Part shown: in pieces, positions 35,781 to 44,088 of the stretch
Layout of the letters: each line of letters begins with the position of its first letter
How positions within the stretch are numbered: position 1 is the first letter of the stretch
From: Curtobacterium sp. MCSS17_007
Lineage (GTDB): Bacteria; Actinomycetota; Actinomycetes; Actinomycetales; Microbacteriaceae
DNA: 64,000 nucleotides
Assembly (NCBI RefSeq): GCF_003234175.2
Contig: NZ_CP126257.1
Span: 620,001 to 684,000, forward strand
Reading direction: 5' to 3'
Made by a program: the position numbers and the translations under genes
The notes under the pieces: generated by a model
The model's database searches: none
Seen by the model: only the letters and a program-made list of their open reading frames with translations
Told to the model about the DNA's origin: nothing

Positions 35781-38000
35781 TCACCGACGCTGGGTCGGCG
35801 TGGAGCCGGTCATCGGCCCGGTGAAGGATCCGGCCTCGGCCGCGGCGAGTCCGGCGCGGGCCTCGAGCTCGGCCTCCGGCGACGCCTCGTCGGAGGACGA
35901 GGACGAGGCCGACCCGTTGGCGGCGTCGTGCTGCTCCTGCAGTGCCGAACGCTGACGCAGCGGCGGCACGCGGAAGAACCACGTGAGCACGAACGCGAGC
36001 AGGATCACGCCGAGGCCGACCCAGTAGATCGTCACGGACGAGGCGTTGAAGCCCGCCATGAACGGCCGCGTGAGGCGGCTGTCGGCACCGGTGAGGAACG
36101 AGGTGTCGTTCGTGCTGGTCGCCGACGAGTCCGAGCTGGCGCCGTCGTCGATCTTCTCCGCCAGGGCCGGCGTGAGCTCGTCGACCCAGTACGACCGCTG
36201 CGAGGCGTCCGACCAGTCGACCGAGACGGTGCCGTCCTGCACGCTGGCGTGCGCCTTGTCCGCCACGGCCTCGAGGGCGGTGGACTCGGCGGCCGGGGTG
36301 GCTGCCGCGACCTGCTGGTCGATCACGGTCTGTGCCGCGGCTGCGGGCACGGCGCCGGCGGCGACCTGCTGCTGCACGGCCGCGGTGACCTGCTGCGTGA
36401 CGGCCTGGTCGGCTGCCTGCTTCGCCTGTGCGGATGCGTCGTCGAGCTGCGACTGCACGCTCTGCTGCAGCGGGGTGGTGATCGGGGCCCAGATCTTGTC
36501 GATCGCGCCCTGGTTCGCCGGCTTGCTCGCGACCGCGGGGTCGAGCGCCGCCGACAGCGCCGGCTTGAGGTCGGCCCGGTTCGCGGTCGCCGTCAGGATG
36601 TTGTTCGGCATGACCGAGAACAGGACGGAGAGCAGCACGGCGGTGCCGAGCGTGCCACCGATCTGGCGGAAGAACGTCGCGGACGACGTGGCCACGCCCA
36701 TGTCCCGGGCCTCGACCGACCCCTGGGACGCCAGGGTCAGCGACTGCATGACCGAGCCGAGCCCGAGGCCGATGAGGAACATGCCGATCATGAGGAACCA
36801 GAGCGGCTTGTCGATCGTCATGAAGGTCAGGACGACGTAGCCGGCCGACACGAGGAACGTGCCGATGACCGGGAAGATCCGGTAGCGGCCGACCCGGGCG
36901 ACGATCTGACCCGAGGTGATCGACGCGATCATCAGGCCACCGACGAGCGGGAGCGTCGCGAAGCCGGACTCGGTCGGGGTCAGGCCGACGACGATCTGCA
37001 GGTAGAGCGGGATGGTCAGCATGGCGCCGAACATCGCGAAGCCGACGAGGAAGCCGATGACGGTCGCCATCGAGAACGTGCCCGAGCGGAAGAGCTTCAG
37101 CGGGATGATCGCCGCGTCGCCCATCTTCGACTCGATCAGCAGCAGCGCGACCAGCCCGAGGGCACCGATCACGTAGCTCGCGATGGCGGCGGGGGAGCCC
37201 CAGCCCCAGGTGCGGCCCTGCTCGGCGACGAGCAGCAGCGGGACCAGCGTGACGATGACCGCCGTGGCGCCCCACCAGTCGACCTTCGGCTTGTCGCCCG
37301 TGCCGTGCACCTTCGGCAGGTGCAGGAAGACGATCACCATGATGAGCGCGGCGACGCCGATCGGCACGTTGATGAGGAGCACCCAGCGCCAGCCGGTGAT
37401 CCAGAGGATCTCGGAGGAGCCGGCGAGCAGACCACCGATGAGCGGACCGATGACGGACGAGATGCCGAACACGGCGAGGAAGTACCCCTGGTACTTCGCG
37501 CGCTCGCGCGGGGCGAGGATGTCGCCCATGATCGCGAGCGGCAGCGACATGAGCGCGCCCGCACCGATGCCCTGCACGGCGCGGAAGGCCGCGAGCATGA
37601 GCATCGAGGTGGACATCGAGGACAGCACGGCGCCGAGGATGAACACGACGATGCCGAAGATGTAGAGCGGCCGGCGGCCGAAGATGTCGGAGAGCTTGCC
37701 GTAGATCGGCGTCGCGATGGTCGAGGTGATCAGGTAGGCGGTGGTGACCCACGCCTGCTGGTCGAGCCCGTGCAGGTCGTCGCCGATGGTGCGGATGGCC
37801 GTGCCGAACACCGTCTGGCCGAGCGACGACAGGAACATGCCCGCCATCAGGCCGTAGATCACGAGGAGGATCTGGCGGTGCGTCATGAGCGGCTGCTGAC
37901 CGGGGGTGCCGGTCGCGGGGGCGCCGGTCGTCCCGGCGGCCGCGTCGGGCCCGGCAGCGTGGCGGCCGGGCTGCACCGGGACGGGTGCGGTGGCGGTCAT
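35781..38000 (-). CDS. DHA2-family (EmrB/QacA) multidrug exporter, 14 TM
   Basis: The 739-residue major facilitator has motif A (GKLSDIFGRRPLYI), the TM1 region ILLVIYGLMAGMFLSSLGQTVFGTAI, and motif C (GISSVIGPLIGGLLAG). Between the last two membrane segments lies an Ala/Gln/Asp-rich extracytoplasmic insertion of about 170 residues (from NRADLKPALSAALDPA to ADSRLTRPFMAGF), larger than in E. coli EmrB but common in actinobacterial homologues. ATG 38000 has AAGGAG upstream. The adjoining TetR gene suggests drug- or toxin-responsive export. Confidence 0.92.
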   Translation of the reverse strand: MTATAPVPVQPGRHAAGPDAAAGTTGAPATGTPGQQPLMTHRQILLVIYGLMAGMFLSSLGQTVFGTAIRTIGDDLHGLDQQAWVTTAYLITSTIATPIYGKLSDIFGRRPLYIFGIVVFILGAVLSSMSTSMLMLAAFRAVQGIGAGALMSLPLAIMGDILAPRERAKYQGYFLAVFGISSVIGPLIGGLLAGSSEILWITGWRWVLLINVPIGVAALIMVIVFLHLPKVHGTGDKPKVDWWGATAVIVTLVPLLLVAEQGRTWGWGSPAAIASYVIGALGLVALLLIESKMGDAAIIPLKLFRSGTFSMATVIGFLVGFAMFGAMLTIPLYLQIVVGLTPTESGFATLPLVGGLMIASITSGQIVARVGRYRIFPVIGTFLVSAGYVVLTFMTIDKPLWFLMIGMFLIGLGLGSVMQSLTLASQGSVEARDMGVATSSATFFRQIGGTLGTAVLLSVLFSVMPNNILTATANRADLKPALSAALDPAVASKPANQGAIDKIWAPITTPLQQSVQSQLDDASAQAKQAADQAVTQQVTAAVQQQVAAGAVPAAAAQTVIDQQVAAATPAAESTALEAVADKAHASVQDGTVSVDWSDASQRSYWVDELTPALAEKIDDGASSDSSATSTNDTSFLTGADSRLTRPFMAGFNASSVTIYWVGLGVILLAFVLTWFFRVPPLRQRSALQEQHDAANGSASSSSSDEASPEAELEARAGLAAAEAGSFTGPMTGSTPTQRR

Positions 38001-38017
38001 CGAACTCCTTTTTCGTG

Positions 38018-38072
38018 CTGTGTAACTTTGCAGACCGCGCAACGATACATCCGATGGTTCCACTGTGCAACT
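38018..38072. promoter_or_regulatory. Exporter promoter with repeated GTGYAACT elements
   Basis: On the minus strand TTGCAC (38070-38065), a 17-nt spacer and TATCGT (38047-38042) form a good -35/-10 promoter. CTGTGTAACT (38018-38027) and CTGTGCAACT (38063-38072) are a direct repeat, one over the -35 and one just downstream of the start. They are candidate sites for the TetR protein. Confidence 0.55.
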
Positions 38073-38089
38073 ACTTGTGGAGCCCCCGT

Positions 38090-38137
38090 GGCGGACGGGA
38101 GGCGCGCTGCGGGTCGGCACCGCGCCTCCCGTCCGCC
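38090..38137. repeat. Dispersed GACGGGAGGC palindrome, copy E (in a divergent promoter region)
   Basis: Arms of 21 nt (38090-38110 with 38117-38137) pair with one mismatch, loop GGGTCG. Unlike the other copies it lies between divergent starts (exporter 38000, helicase 38183), 20 bp beyond the exporter -35 element, so it cannot simply end a transcript. Confidence 0.7.
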
Positions 38138-38170
38138 CCTCCCGCGTCACCACGCGGCCGCCATCCGAGA

Positions 38171-38176
38171 TACCGT
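38171..38176 (+). promoter_or_regulatory. -10 element for leaderless helicase mRNA
   Basis: TACCGT ends 6 nt before the helicase ATG at 38183, and no ribosome site is present. The transcript is therefore predicted to begin at or next to the A of ATG. Confidence 0.45.
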
Positions 38177-38182
38177 TTCCGC

Positions 38183-40003
38183 ATGAGCACGGACACCGCC
38201 ACCACCACCGAGACCACCGACGAGGGGCCCGTGGTGACCTTCGCCGACCTCGGCCTGAGCGACCCGGTGCTCAAGGCCGTCAAGGACATCGGCTACGAGA
38301 CCCCCTCCGCCATCCAGGAGGCCACCATCCCGACGCTGCTCGAGGGGCGCGACGTCGTCGGCCTCGCGCAGACCGGTACCGGCAAGACCGCCGCGTTCGC
38401 GCTGCCGATCCTGTCCCGCATGGAGTCGGGCAGCAAGGTGCCGCAGGCGCTGGTGCTGTCCCCGACCCGTGAGCTCGCACTGCAGGTCTGCGAGGCGTTC
38501 GAGCAGTTCGCGTCCCACATGAAGCACGTGCACGTCCTGCCCGTCTACGGCGGCCAGGCGTACGGCGTGCAGCTGTCCGCGCTCCGCCGTGGTGTCGACG
38601 TCGTCGTCGGGACGCCCGGTCGCATCATGGACCACATCGCGAAGGGCACGCTCGACCTGTCCGAGCTGAAGTACCTCGTGCTCGACGAGGCCGACGAGAT
38701 GCTCAAGATGGGCTTCGCCGAGGACGTCGAGACGATCCTCGCGGAGACGCCGGACGACAAGCAGGTCGCGCTGTTCTCGGCGACGATGCCCGCGCAGATC
38801 CGCCGCATCTCGCAGCAGTACCTCAACGACCCGTCCGAGATCACGGTCAAGACCAAGACGAAGACCGCCGCGAACATCACGCAGCGCTACCTCATGGTGT
38901 CGTACCCGCAGAAGGTCGACGCGCTCACCCGCATCCTCGAGGTCGAGGACTTCGAGGGCATGATCATCTTCGTCCGCACGAAGAGCGAGACCGAGACCCT
39001 CGCCGAGAAGCTCCGCGCCCGGGGGTACGCCGCAGCGGCCATCAGCGGTGACGTCGCCCAGGCGCAGCGCGAGCGCACGGTCAACCAGCTGAAGTCGGGC
39101 AAGCTCGACATCCTCGTCGCCACCGACGTCGCCGCCCGTGGTCTCGACGTCGACCGCATCACCCACGTCGTGAACTTCGACATCCCCGTCGACATCGAGT
39201 CCTACGTCCACCGCATCGGCCGCACCGGTCGCGCGGGCCGCAAGGGCGACTCGATCAGCTTCGTCACGCCGCGCGAGCGCCGCCTGCTGTCGGCCATCGA
39301 GCGCCACACCAAGCAGCCGCTCACGCAGATGCAGCTGCCGACGATCGAGGACGTCAACGAGACGCGCCTGAGCCGCTTCGACGACGCGATCACCGCGGCG
39401 CTCGAGCAGCAGGACCGCATCGACAAGTTCCGCGACGTCATCGCGCACTACGTCCGGAACCACGACGTCCCTGCCGAGGACGTCTCGGCCGCGCTCGCCG
39501 TCGTGGCGCAGGGCGACTCGCCGCTGCTCCTCGACCCCGCGGACGACCAGCTCCGCAACCAGGTCGAGCGGGACGGCCGCCGTGGCGAACGACGCGACCG
39601 TGACGACGACCGTGGCGCTCGCGAGGACCGCGGACCACGCCGCTCGCAGCCGATGACGGCGTACCGCATCGAGGTCGGTCGTCGCCACCGCGTCGAGCCC
39701 CGGCAGATCGTCGGTGCGCTCGCGAACGAGGGCGGCCTGCGACGCGACGACTTCGGTGCCATCCAGATCCGCCCGGACTTCTCGATCGTCGAGCTGCCCG
39801 AGAGCATGGACCCGGGCGTGCTCGACCGGCTGTCGGACACCCGGATCAGCGGCAAGCTCATCGAGATCAAGCCGGACCGACGGGGCGGCGGGCGCCGGTA
39901 CGACCGCGACGACCGCGGGCCCCGCGCGCCGCGTCGTGACGACCGTCCGCGCCGTGACGACGACGGCGACGACCGCTCGTACCGGAAGCCGCGCCACCGC
40001 TGA
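38183..40003 (+). CDS. deaD: DEAD-box RNA helicase (CsdA/DeaD type)
   Basis: The 606-residue protein has the helicase motifs in order: Q motif (GYETPSAIQEATIP), Walker A AQTGTGKT, PTRELALQ, TPGRIMDH, DEAD in VLDEADEMLKMGF, SAT, VATDVAARGLDVD, and HRIGRTGRAGRKG. A DbpA-type RNA-binding domain follows (TAYRIEVGRRHRVEPRQIVGALANEGGL). An RGG-like Arg/Asp-rich linker precedes it, and a similar tail ends the protein. It unwinds structured RNA in ribosome assembly and cold adaptation. The mRNA appears leaderless. Confidence 0.95.
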   Translation: MSTDTATTTETTDEGPVVTFADLGLSDPVLKAVKDIGYETPSAIQEATIPTLLEGRDVVGLAQTGTGKTAAFALPILSRMESGSKVPQALVLSPTRELALQVCEAFEQFASHMKHVHVLPVYGGQAYGVQLSALRRGVDVVVGTPGRIMDHIAKGTLDLSELKYLVLDEADEMLKMGFAEDVETILAETPDDKQVALFSATMPAQIRRISQQYLNDPSEITVKTKTKTAANITQRYLMVSYPQKVDALTRILEVEDFEGMIIFVRTKSETETLAEKLRARGYAAAAISGDVAQAQRERTVNQLKSGKLDILVATDVAARGLDVDRITHVVNFDIPVDIESYVHRIGRTGRAGRKGDSISFVTPRERRLLSAIERHTKQPLTQMQLPTIEDVNETRLSRFDDAITAALEQQDRIDKFRDVIAHYVRNHDVPAEDVSAALAVVAQGDSPLLLDPADDQLRNQVERDGRRGERRDRDDDRGAREDRGPRRSQPMTAYRIEVGRRHRVEPRQIVGALANEGGLRRDDFGAIQIRPDFSIVELPESMDPGVLDRLSDTRISGKLIEIKPDRRGGGRRYDRDDRGPRAPRRDDRPRRDDDGDDRSYRKPRHR

Positions 40004-40030
40004 CCCGTCGCCCCCGGAACCGGGTCGCTG

Positions 40031-40051
40031 ACCCCGCCCCTGGTGCGGGGT
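40031..40051. terminator. Hairpin after the helicase gene
   Basis: ACCCCGC (40031-40037) and GCGGGGT (40045-40051) form a 7-bp stem with a 7-nt loop, 28 nt past the stop. A weaker GC-rich structure near 40101-40137 resembles a decayed GACGGGAGGC copy. The region separates the convergent helicase and oxidoreductase genes. Confidence 0.5.
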
Positions 40052-40142
40052 GGCCGGACCCGTGCCGGGGGTGCGCGGCAGCCGGGCGACCACCGGCGCC
40101 GGGAGCACGGCGGAGGTGCGCCCCGCCTCCCGCCCGTCGCGC

Positions 40143-41072
40143 TCAGGCCGTGAGCCCGTCCACGGTGCGCCGGCAGACCTCGTCCCACGGGGTCGGCTCG
40201 ATGCTGAAGTGGGCGCGCGCAGCGCGGTCGTCGACGACGTAGGGCGCGGTCCACTGGTACCCGAGCTGCGCGACCTCGCGCATGAAGGGCACGACGGCCC
40301 CGGTGGCGCGGAGCAGCCCGATCGGCAGGGACCGCACGCGGACGGCGGGGCGGCCCGCCGAGCGCAGGACCTCGGTGAGCACCTGTTCCTGCGTGCGGGG
40401 CGCGTTGGTCGGCACGATCCAGGTCCTGCCGTGGGCCCGCTCGTCGTCGACGGCCGCGACGAGCAGCCGGGCGACGTCGCCGACGTCCGTGTACGAGTGC
40501 GGCTGGTCGGACCGGCCGATGACGGTGACCGCCCGCCCCCGCATCGCGGCCGGGAGCACGCGCGTCACGTGCCCGTTCTGCCCGGTCCCCGGGCCGACGT
40601 AGTCCGCACCACGTACCTCGACCGCGCGGATCCGCCCTGCACGGTGCGCGGCCAGTGCGTCCGCCCACATCCGAGCGCGCAGGACGCCCTTGTGGTCGGT
40701 CGCGGCATCGGGCAGCCCCTCGTGCATCGGGCCCTCGACGGGACCGTACGGGTACAGGTTGCCGGTGATCGCGTACACGGCGCCCGTGCGTTCGGCCGTG
40801 GCGAGCAGGGCCGTCGCGAGCGGTGGCCAGACGCGCTCCCACTCCGTGTAGTCGCCCGGGTTCGCGCAGTTGTGGAGCGCCGCCGCGCCCTCGGTCACGG
40901 CCGTGAGGGCATCCGCGTCCGAGGCGTCGAGCGCGACGTGCCGGACGCCGGCCAGCCCGGTGTCGCGCCCGGACCGGGTGACGACGACGACCTCGTCACC
41001 CCGCTCGGACAGCAGGGCCGCGGTGTGGCGGCCGACGGGGCCGGCGCCGACGACGACGTGGTGACGGGTCAT
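40143..41072 (-). CDS. NAD(P)-dependent epimerase/reductase (extended SDR)
   Basis: 309 residues. The N-terminal Rossmann motif VVVGAGPVGRHTAALL binds the dinucleotide; SDR features include HNCANPGDY, AITGNLYPYGPV (the Tyr region) and ADYVGPG, with DVARLLVAAVDD later. The catalytic Tyr-x3-Lys is not in its usual form, so activity may differ from classical epimerases. The start follows AGGAGGAACC. It is divergent from a TetR gene with two matching operator palindromes between, so it is probably its controlled target and may detoxify or reduce a small molecule. Confidence 0.85.
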   Translation of the reverse strand: MTRHHVVVGAGPVGRHTAALLSERGDEVVVVTRSGRDTGLAGVRHVALDASDADALTAVTEGAAALHNCANPGDYTEWERVWPPLATALLATAERTGAVYAITGNLYPYGPVEGPMHEGLPDAATDHKGVLRARMWADALAAHRAGRIRAVEVRGADYVGPGTGQNGHVTRVLPAAMRGRAVTVIGRSDQPHSYTDVGDVARLLVAAVDDERAHGRTWIVPTNAPRTQEQVLTEVLRSAGRPAVRVRSLPIGLLRATGAVVPFMREVAQLGYQWTAPYVVDDRAARAHFSIEPTPWDEVCRRTVDGLTA

Positions 41073-41091
41073 GGTTCCTCCTGATGGTTGG

Positions 41092-41155
41092 GAGAGCAGT
41101 GCTCTCGAAACTCATCATGCGGCCTGTGTGCTCCATTCGCAAGAGCAATGCTCTC
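41092..41155. promoter_or_regulatory. Two TetR operator palindromes
   Basis: GAGAGCAGTGCTCTC (41092-41106) is a perfect 15-bp odd palindrome; AAGAGCAATGCTCTC (41141-41155) repeats it with one end mismatch. Centres are 49 bp apart, close to five helical turns. They lie between the divergent oxidoreductase (41072) and TetR (41193) starts, so both genes are probably repressed by that TetR protein. Confidence 0.75.
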
Positions 41156-41192
41156 GATTGTGTGCACCGCTCTCCCGTGGCAGGCTGGAGGG

Positions 41193-41978
41193 ATGGTGGA
41201 GAAGGCTCGCACGGCCCGGTCCCTGGCTCGCGAGGCGGTGCACGCGAGCATCCTCGCGGCAGCCCGCGCGCGCCTGACCCAGGAGGGGCCGGCGCAGTTG
41301 AGCCTGCGCGCCGTGGCCCGCGACGTCGGCATGGTGTCGTCAGCCGTCTACCGGTACTTCCCGAGCCGGGACGACCTGCTCACCGCGCTCCTCGTGCTCG
41401 ACTACGACGAGCTGGGCGCCGCGGTCGAGGCCGCGGAGGCACCCGTCGACCGTGGGGACCACGTCGGCCGCTGGGTCGCCGCCTGCCGTGCCGTCCGGCA
41501 GTGGGCGGTCGGGCACCCCGGTGACTTCGCGCTGCTCTACGGCTCGCCGGTTCCCGGCTACGTCGCGCCGCAGGACACGATCGAGCCCGCGTCGCGCACC
41601 ACGCACGTGCTCGTCCGCATCGTCACCGACGCGTGGGCGGACGTCGCCGGGTCCGACCTGCCCCCGGACTGGAGGCTCGGCGCGGGTCCGGCCGTCGACA
41701 CCCGACCCGGCACGGCCTCCGCGATCGCGGACGCCGTCGCGTACACGAGGGCGCGCGGCTTCCACGGCGACCCCGCCCCCGAGGTCGTCCTGCGGACGCT
41801 GATCGCCTGGACGACGGTGTTCGGTGTCCTGTCCTTCGAGCTCTTCGGGCATGCGGTCGGCTCCGTCACCGATCCGGCGGCCTACTTCGACGAGGTCGTC
41901 GTCCGCCTGGCGCACGACCTGGGGCTCGATCGGGGCCGACACGGCGGTTCCCCGCCCCAGATCGGGGCTGCGGGCTGA
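41193..41978 (+). CDS. TetR-family regulator, autoregulated divergent type
   Basis: 261 residues from ATG 41193 with CTGGAGGG upstream. The DNA-binding domain is HASILAAARARLTQEGPAQLSLRAVARDVGMVSSAVYRYFPSRDDLL. The C-terminal domain (TetR_C_33-like region, with HPGDFALLYGSPVPGY and LIAWTTVFGVLSFELFGH) is common in actinobacterial TetR proteins. It very likely binds the two palindromes in its own upstream region and controls the divergent oxidoreductase. Confidence 0.92.
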   Translation: MVEKARTARSLAREAVHASILAAARARLTQEGPAQLSLRAVARDVGMVSSAVYRYFPSRDDLLTALLVLDYDELGAAVEAAEAPVDRGDHVGRWVAACRAVRQWAVGHPGDFALLYGSPVPGYVAPQDTIEPASRTTHVLVRIVTDAWADVAGSDLPPDWRLGAGPAVDTRPGTASAIADAVAYTRARGFHGDPAPEVVLRTLIAWTTVFGVLSFELFGHAVGSVTDPAAYFDEVVVRLAHDLGLDRGRHGGSPPQIGAAG

Positions 41979-42060
41979 CAGACGGGCTGGCCCTGCGGTA
42001 GACAGGCTGGTACGCAGCGCACTCACCAGCGCTGTCCGGCTGCAGCAGGGAAGGACGCCG

Positions 42061-44088
42061 ATGACCGCGCTCGACGTCAGCCGTCAGGACCGTCGCCGAC
42101 TCACCACCGGCACCCCGACCCGTCGGCTCGCGACCGTGCGCACCGTCGCGCTCCTCGCGTCGATCGCGGGCGTGAACTACATCGTCTGGCGCTGGGCCGC
42201 GTCCGTGAACTGGCACTCCTGGTGGATCGCGGTGCCGCTCATCCTGGCCGAGACCTACAGCGTGATCGACTCGCTCCTCTTCGCGTTCGGCGCCTGGCGC
42301 CTCCGCGAGCGGGGAGAGCCGCCGACGAAGCCCGACGGTGACGTGACGGTCGACGTGTTCATCACGACCTACAACGAGCCGGTGGACCTGGTCGTGCGCA
42401 CCGCCCGCGCGGCGAAGGCGATCACGCACCCGCACGCCACGTGGATCCTCGACGACGGCAACCGCCCCGAGATGCGCGCCGCCGCCGAGTCGCTCGGCAT
42501 CGGCGTGATCACCCGTGGTGCCGACTGGATCGACCGTCCGCGGCACGCGAAGGCCGGCAACCTCAACAACGCGCTGCTGGCGACGCAGGGCGAGTTCCTG
42601 CTCATCCTCGACGCCGACCAGGTGCCGGAGCCGTCGATCCTCGACCGCACGCTCGGCTACTTCAAGGACCCGAAGATGGCGCTCGTGCAGACGCCGCAGT
42701 GGTTCGAGAACGTGCCGGACGCCGACCTGCTCGGCAGCCAGGCACCGCTCTTCTACGGTCCGATCCAGCAGTCGAAGGACGGCTGGAACGCCGCGTTCTT
42801 CTGCGGGTCGAACGCGATCCTCCGGCGCGAGGCGCTCATGCAGCTCGGCGTCACCCGGTACGTGCGCGAGGTCGAGGAGTCCGTCGAGCGCACGATCAAG
42901 ACCGCGCGGAAGCTGCTCGCCCGTGCGCGGGAGACCGAGACCGACCCGCGGGTGCTCGAGGCACTCGACAACGCGGAGGAGGTCGTCGACCGGGCGCGGG
43001 AGCAGATCGACCGCGGCGAGCCGCTCGGCGGCGTCACCTACGACTTCCAGCGCGGCATCGACGCCATCGCGTACCGCTTCGCCGCCGACGACCTCGAGTC
43101 CGTCCGCCGCGACCTGCAGGAGCTCGCCGCGATGTCGACCGAGGCGGACACCTTCGCCGGTCTCGACGACGCCGCGCTCGACGTGCTCGGTCGTCGGGAC
43201 GCCTCGCCCGTCGCCGCCATCGAGTCGATCGCGGTGCTCGCCCGCGCACTCGACGTCAACCGCGACGACGAGGCCCAGCCGATCATGCCGCTGGCGACGA
43301 TCTCGGTGACCGAGGACATGGCGACCGCGATGCGTCTGCACGGCCTCGGCTGGAAGTCGGCGTACCACGACGAGATCCTCGCGAAGGGGCTCGCGCCGGA
43401 GGACCTGCCGACCATGCTCGTGCAGCGCCTCCGCTGGGCGCAGGGCACCATGCAGGTGTTCTTCCGCGAGAACCCCCTCGTGCAGAAGGGCCTGTCCTGG
43501 GGACAGCGGCTCATGTACTTCTCGACGATGTGGAGCTACCTGTCCGGCTTCGCGGCGATCGTGTACATCGCGGCCCCGGTGCTGTGCCTGTCCTTCGGCG
43601 TCGTGCCGGTGCAGGCGTACAGCGTCGACTTCTTCGTCCGGCTCATCCCGTTCCTCGTGCTCAACCAACTGCTGTTCTGGGTGGTGGCGGCCGGCAGACC
43701 GACGTGGCGCGGGCAGCAGTACTCGCTCGCACTGTTCCCCGTCTGGATCGAGTCGGTGACGAGCGCCTTCGAGAACGTGTTCCGCGGCAAGCCCCTGGGC
43801 TTCCGGGTCACGCCGAAGGTGAAGGACGAGTCCGACCAGCGCCCGCGGTGGGACCTCGTGAAGCCCCAGCTGTACGCGATGGGAGCGCTCGTCGCAGCCC
43901 TCGTGATGATCGCGATCCGCTACGCGACCGGCCAGGCGGAGGGCATCGCGCCGCTCGTGAACACCGCGTGGGTCGTCTTCGACCTGTTCATCTTCAGCAT
44001 CGTGATCCGCGCGGTGCTCTACCGGGGACCCGGACCGGGCACCGCGCAGTCCGAGCACGTGTCCTCGACGGCAGGAGGCCCGCTGTGA
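42061..44088 (+). CDS. Cellulose-synthase-like processive glycosyltransferase (GT2)
   Basis: 675 residues. Two N-terminal membrane helices precede the GT2 domain with FITTYNE, Asp131-Asp132 in LDDGNRPEM, DAD at 184-186 (LILDADQVPE), the QTPQWF loop, FFCGSNAILRR near 246, TED at 417-419, and QRLRW at 455-459. About five C-terminal helices follow. These are the BcsA catalytic residues, so a beta-linked polysaccharide is probably made and extruded. Between FFCGSNAILRR and TED lies an extra, highly charged helical insertion (about 265-412), absent from BcsA. No PilZ domain is seen. It is the first gene of a coupled three-gene operon. Confidence 0.9.
   Translation: MTALDVSRQDRRRLTTGTPTRRLATVRTVALLASIAGVNYIVWRWAASVNWHSWWIAVPLILAETYSVIDSLLFAFGAWRLRERGEPPTKPDGDVTVDVFITTYNEPVDLVVRTARAAKAITHPHATWILDDGNRPEMRAAAESLGIGVITRGADWIDRPRHAKAGNLNNALLATQGEFLLILDADQVPEPSILDRTLGYFKDPKMALVQTPQWFENVPDADLLGSQAPLFYGPIQQSKDGWNAAFFCGSNAILRREALMQLGVTRYVREVEESVERTIKTARKLLARARETETDPRVLEALDNAEEVVDRAREQIDRGEPLGGVTYDFQRGIDAIAYRFAADDLESVRRDLQELAAMSTEADTFAGLDDAALDVLGRRDASPVAAIESIAVLARALDVNRDDEAQPIMPLATISVTEDMATAMRLHGLGWKSAYHDEILAKGLAPEDLPTMLVQRLRWAQGTMQVFFRENPLVQKGLSWGQRLMYFSTMWSYLSGFAAIVYIAAPVLCLSFGVVPVQAYSVDFFVRLIPFLVLNQLLFWVVAAGRPTWRGQQYSLALFPVWIESVTSAFENVFRGKPLGFRVTPKVKDESDQRPRWDLVKPQLYAMGALVAALVMIAIRYATGQAEGIAPLVNTAWVVFDLFIFSIVIRAVLYRGPGPGTAQSEHVSSTAGGPL

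Noticed and set aside
34561..38070. Very long minus-strand frame of 1169 codons spanning the VOC-like protein to the exporter
   Set aside because: Only its last 138 codons (34561-34977) form a plausible protein. The rest is an out-of-frame reading of the exporter and TetR genes.
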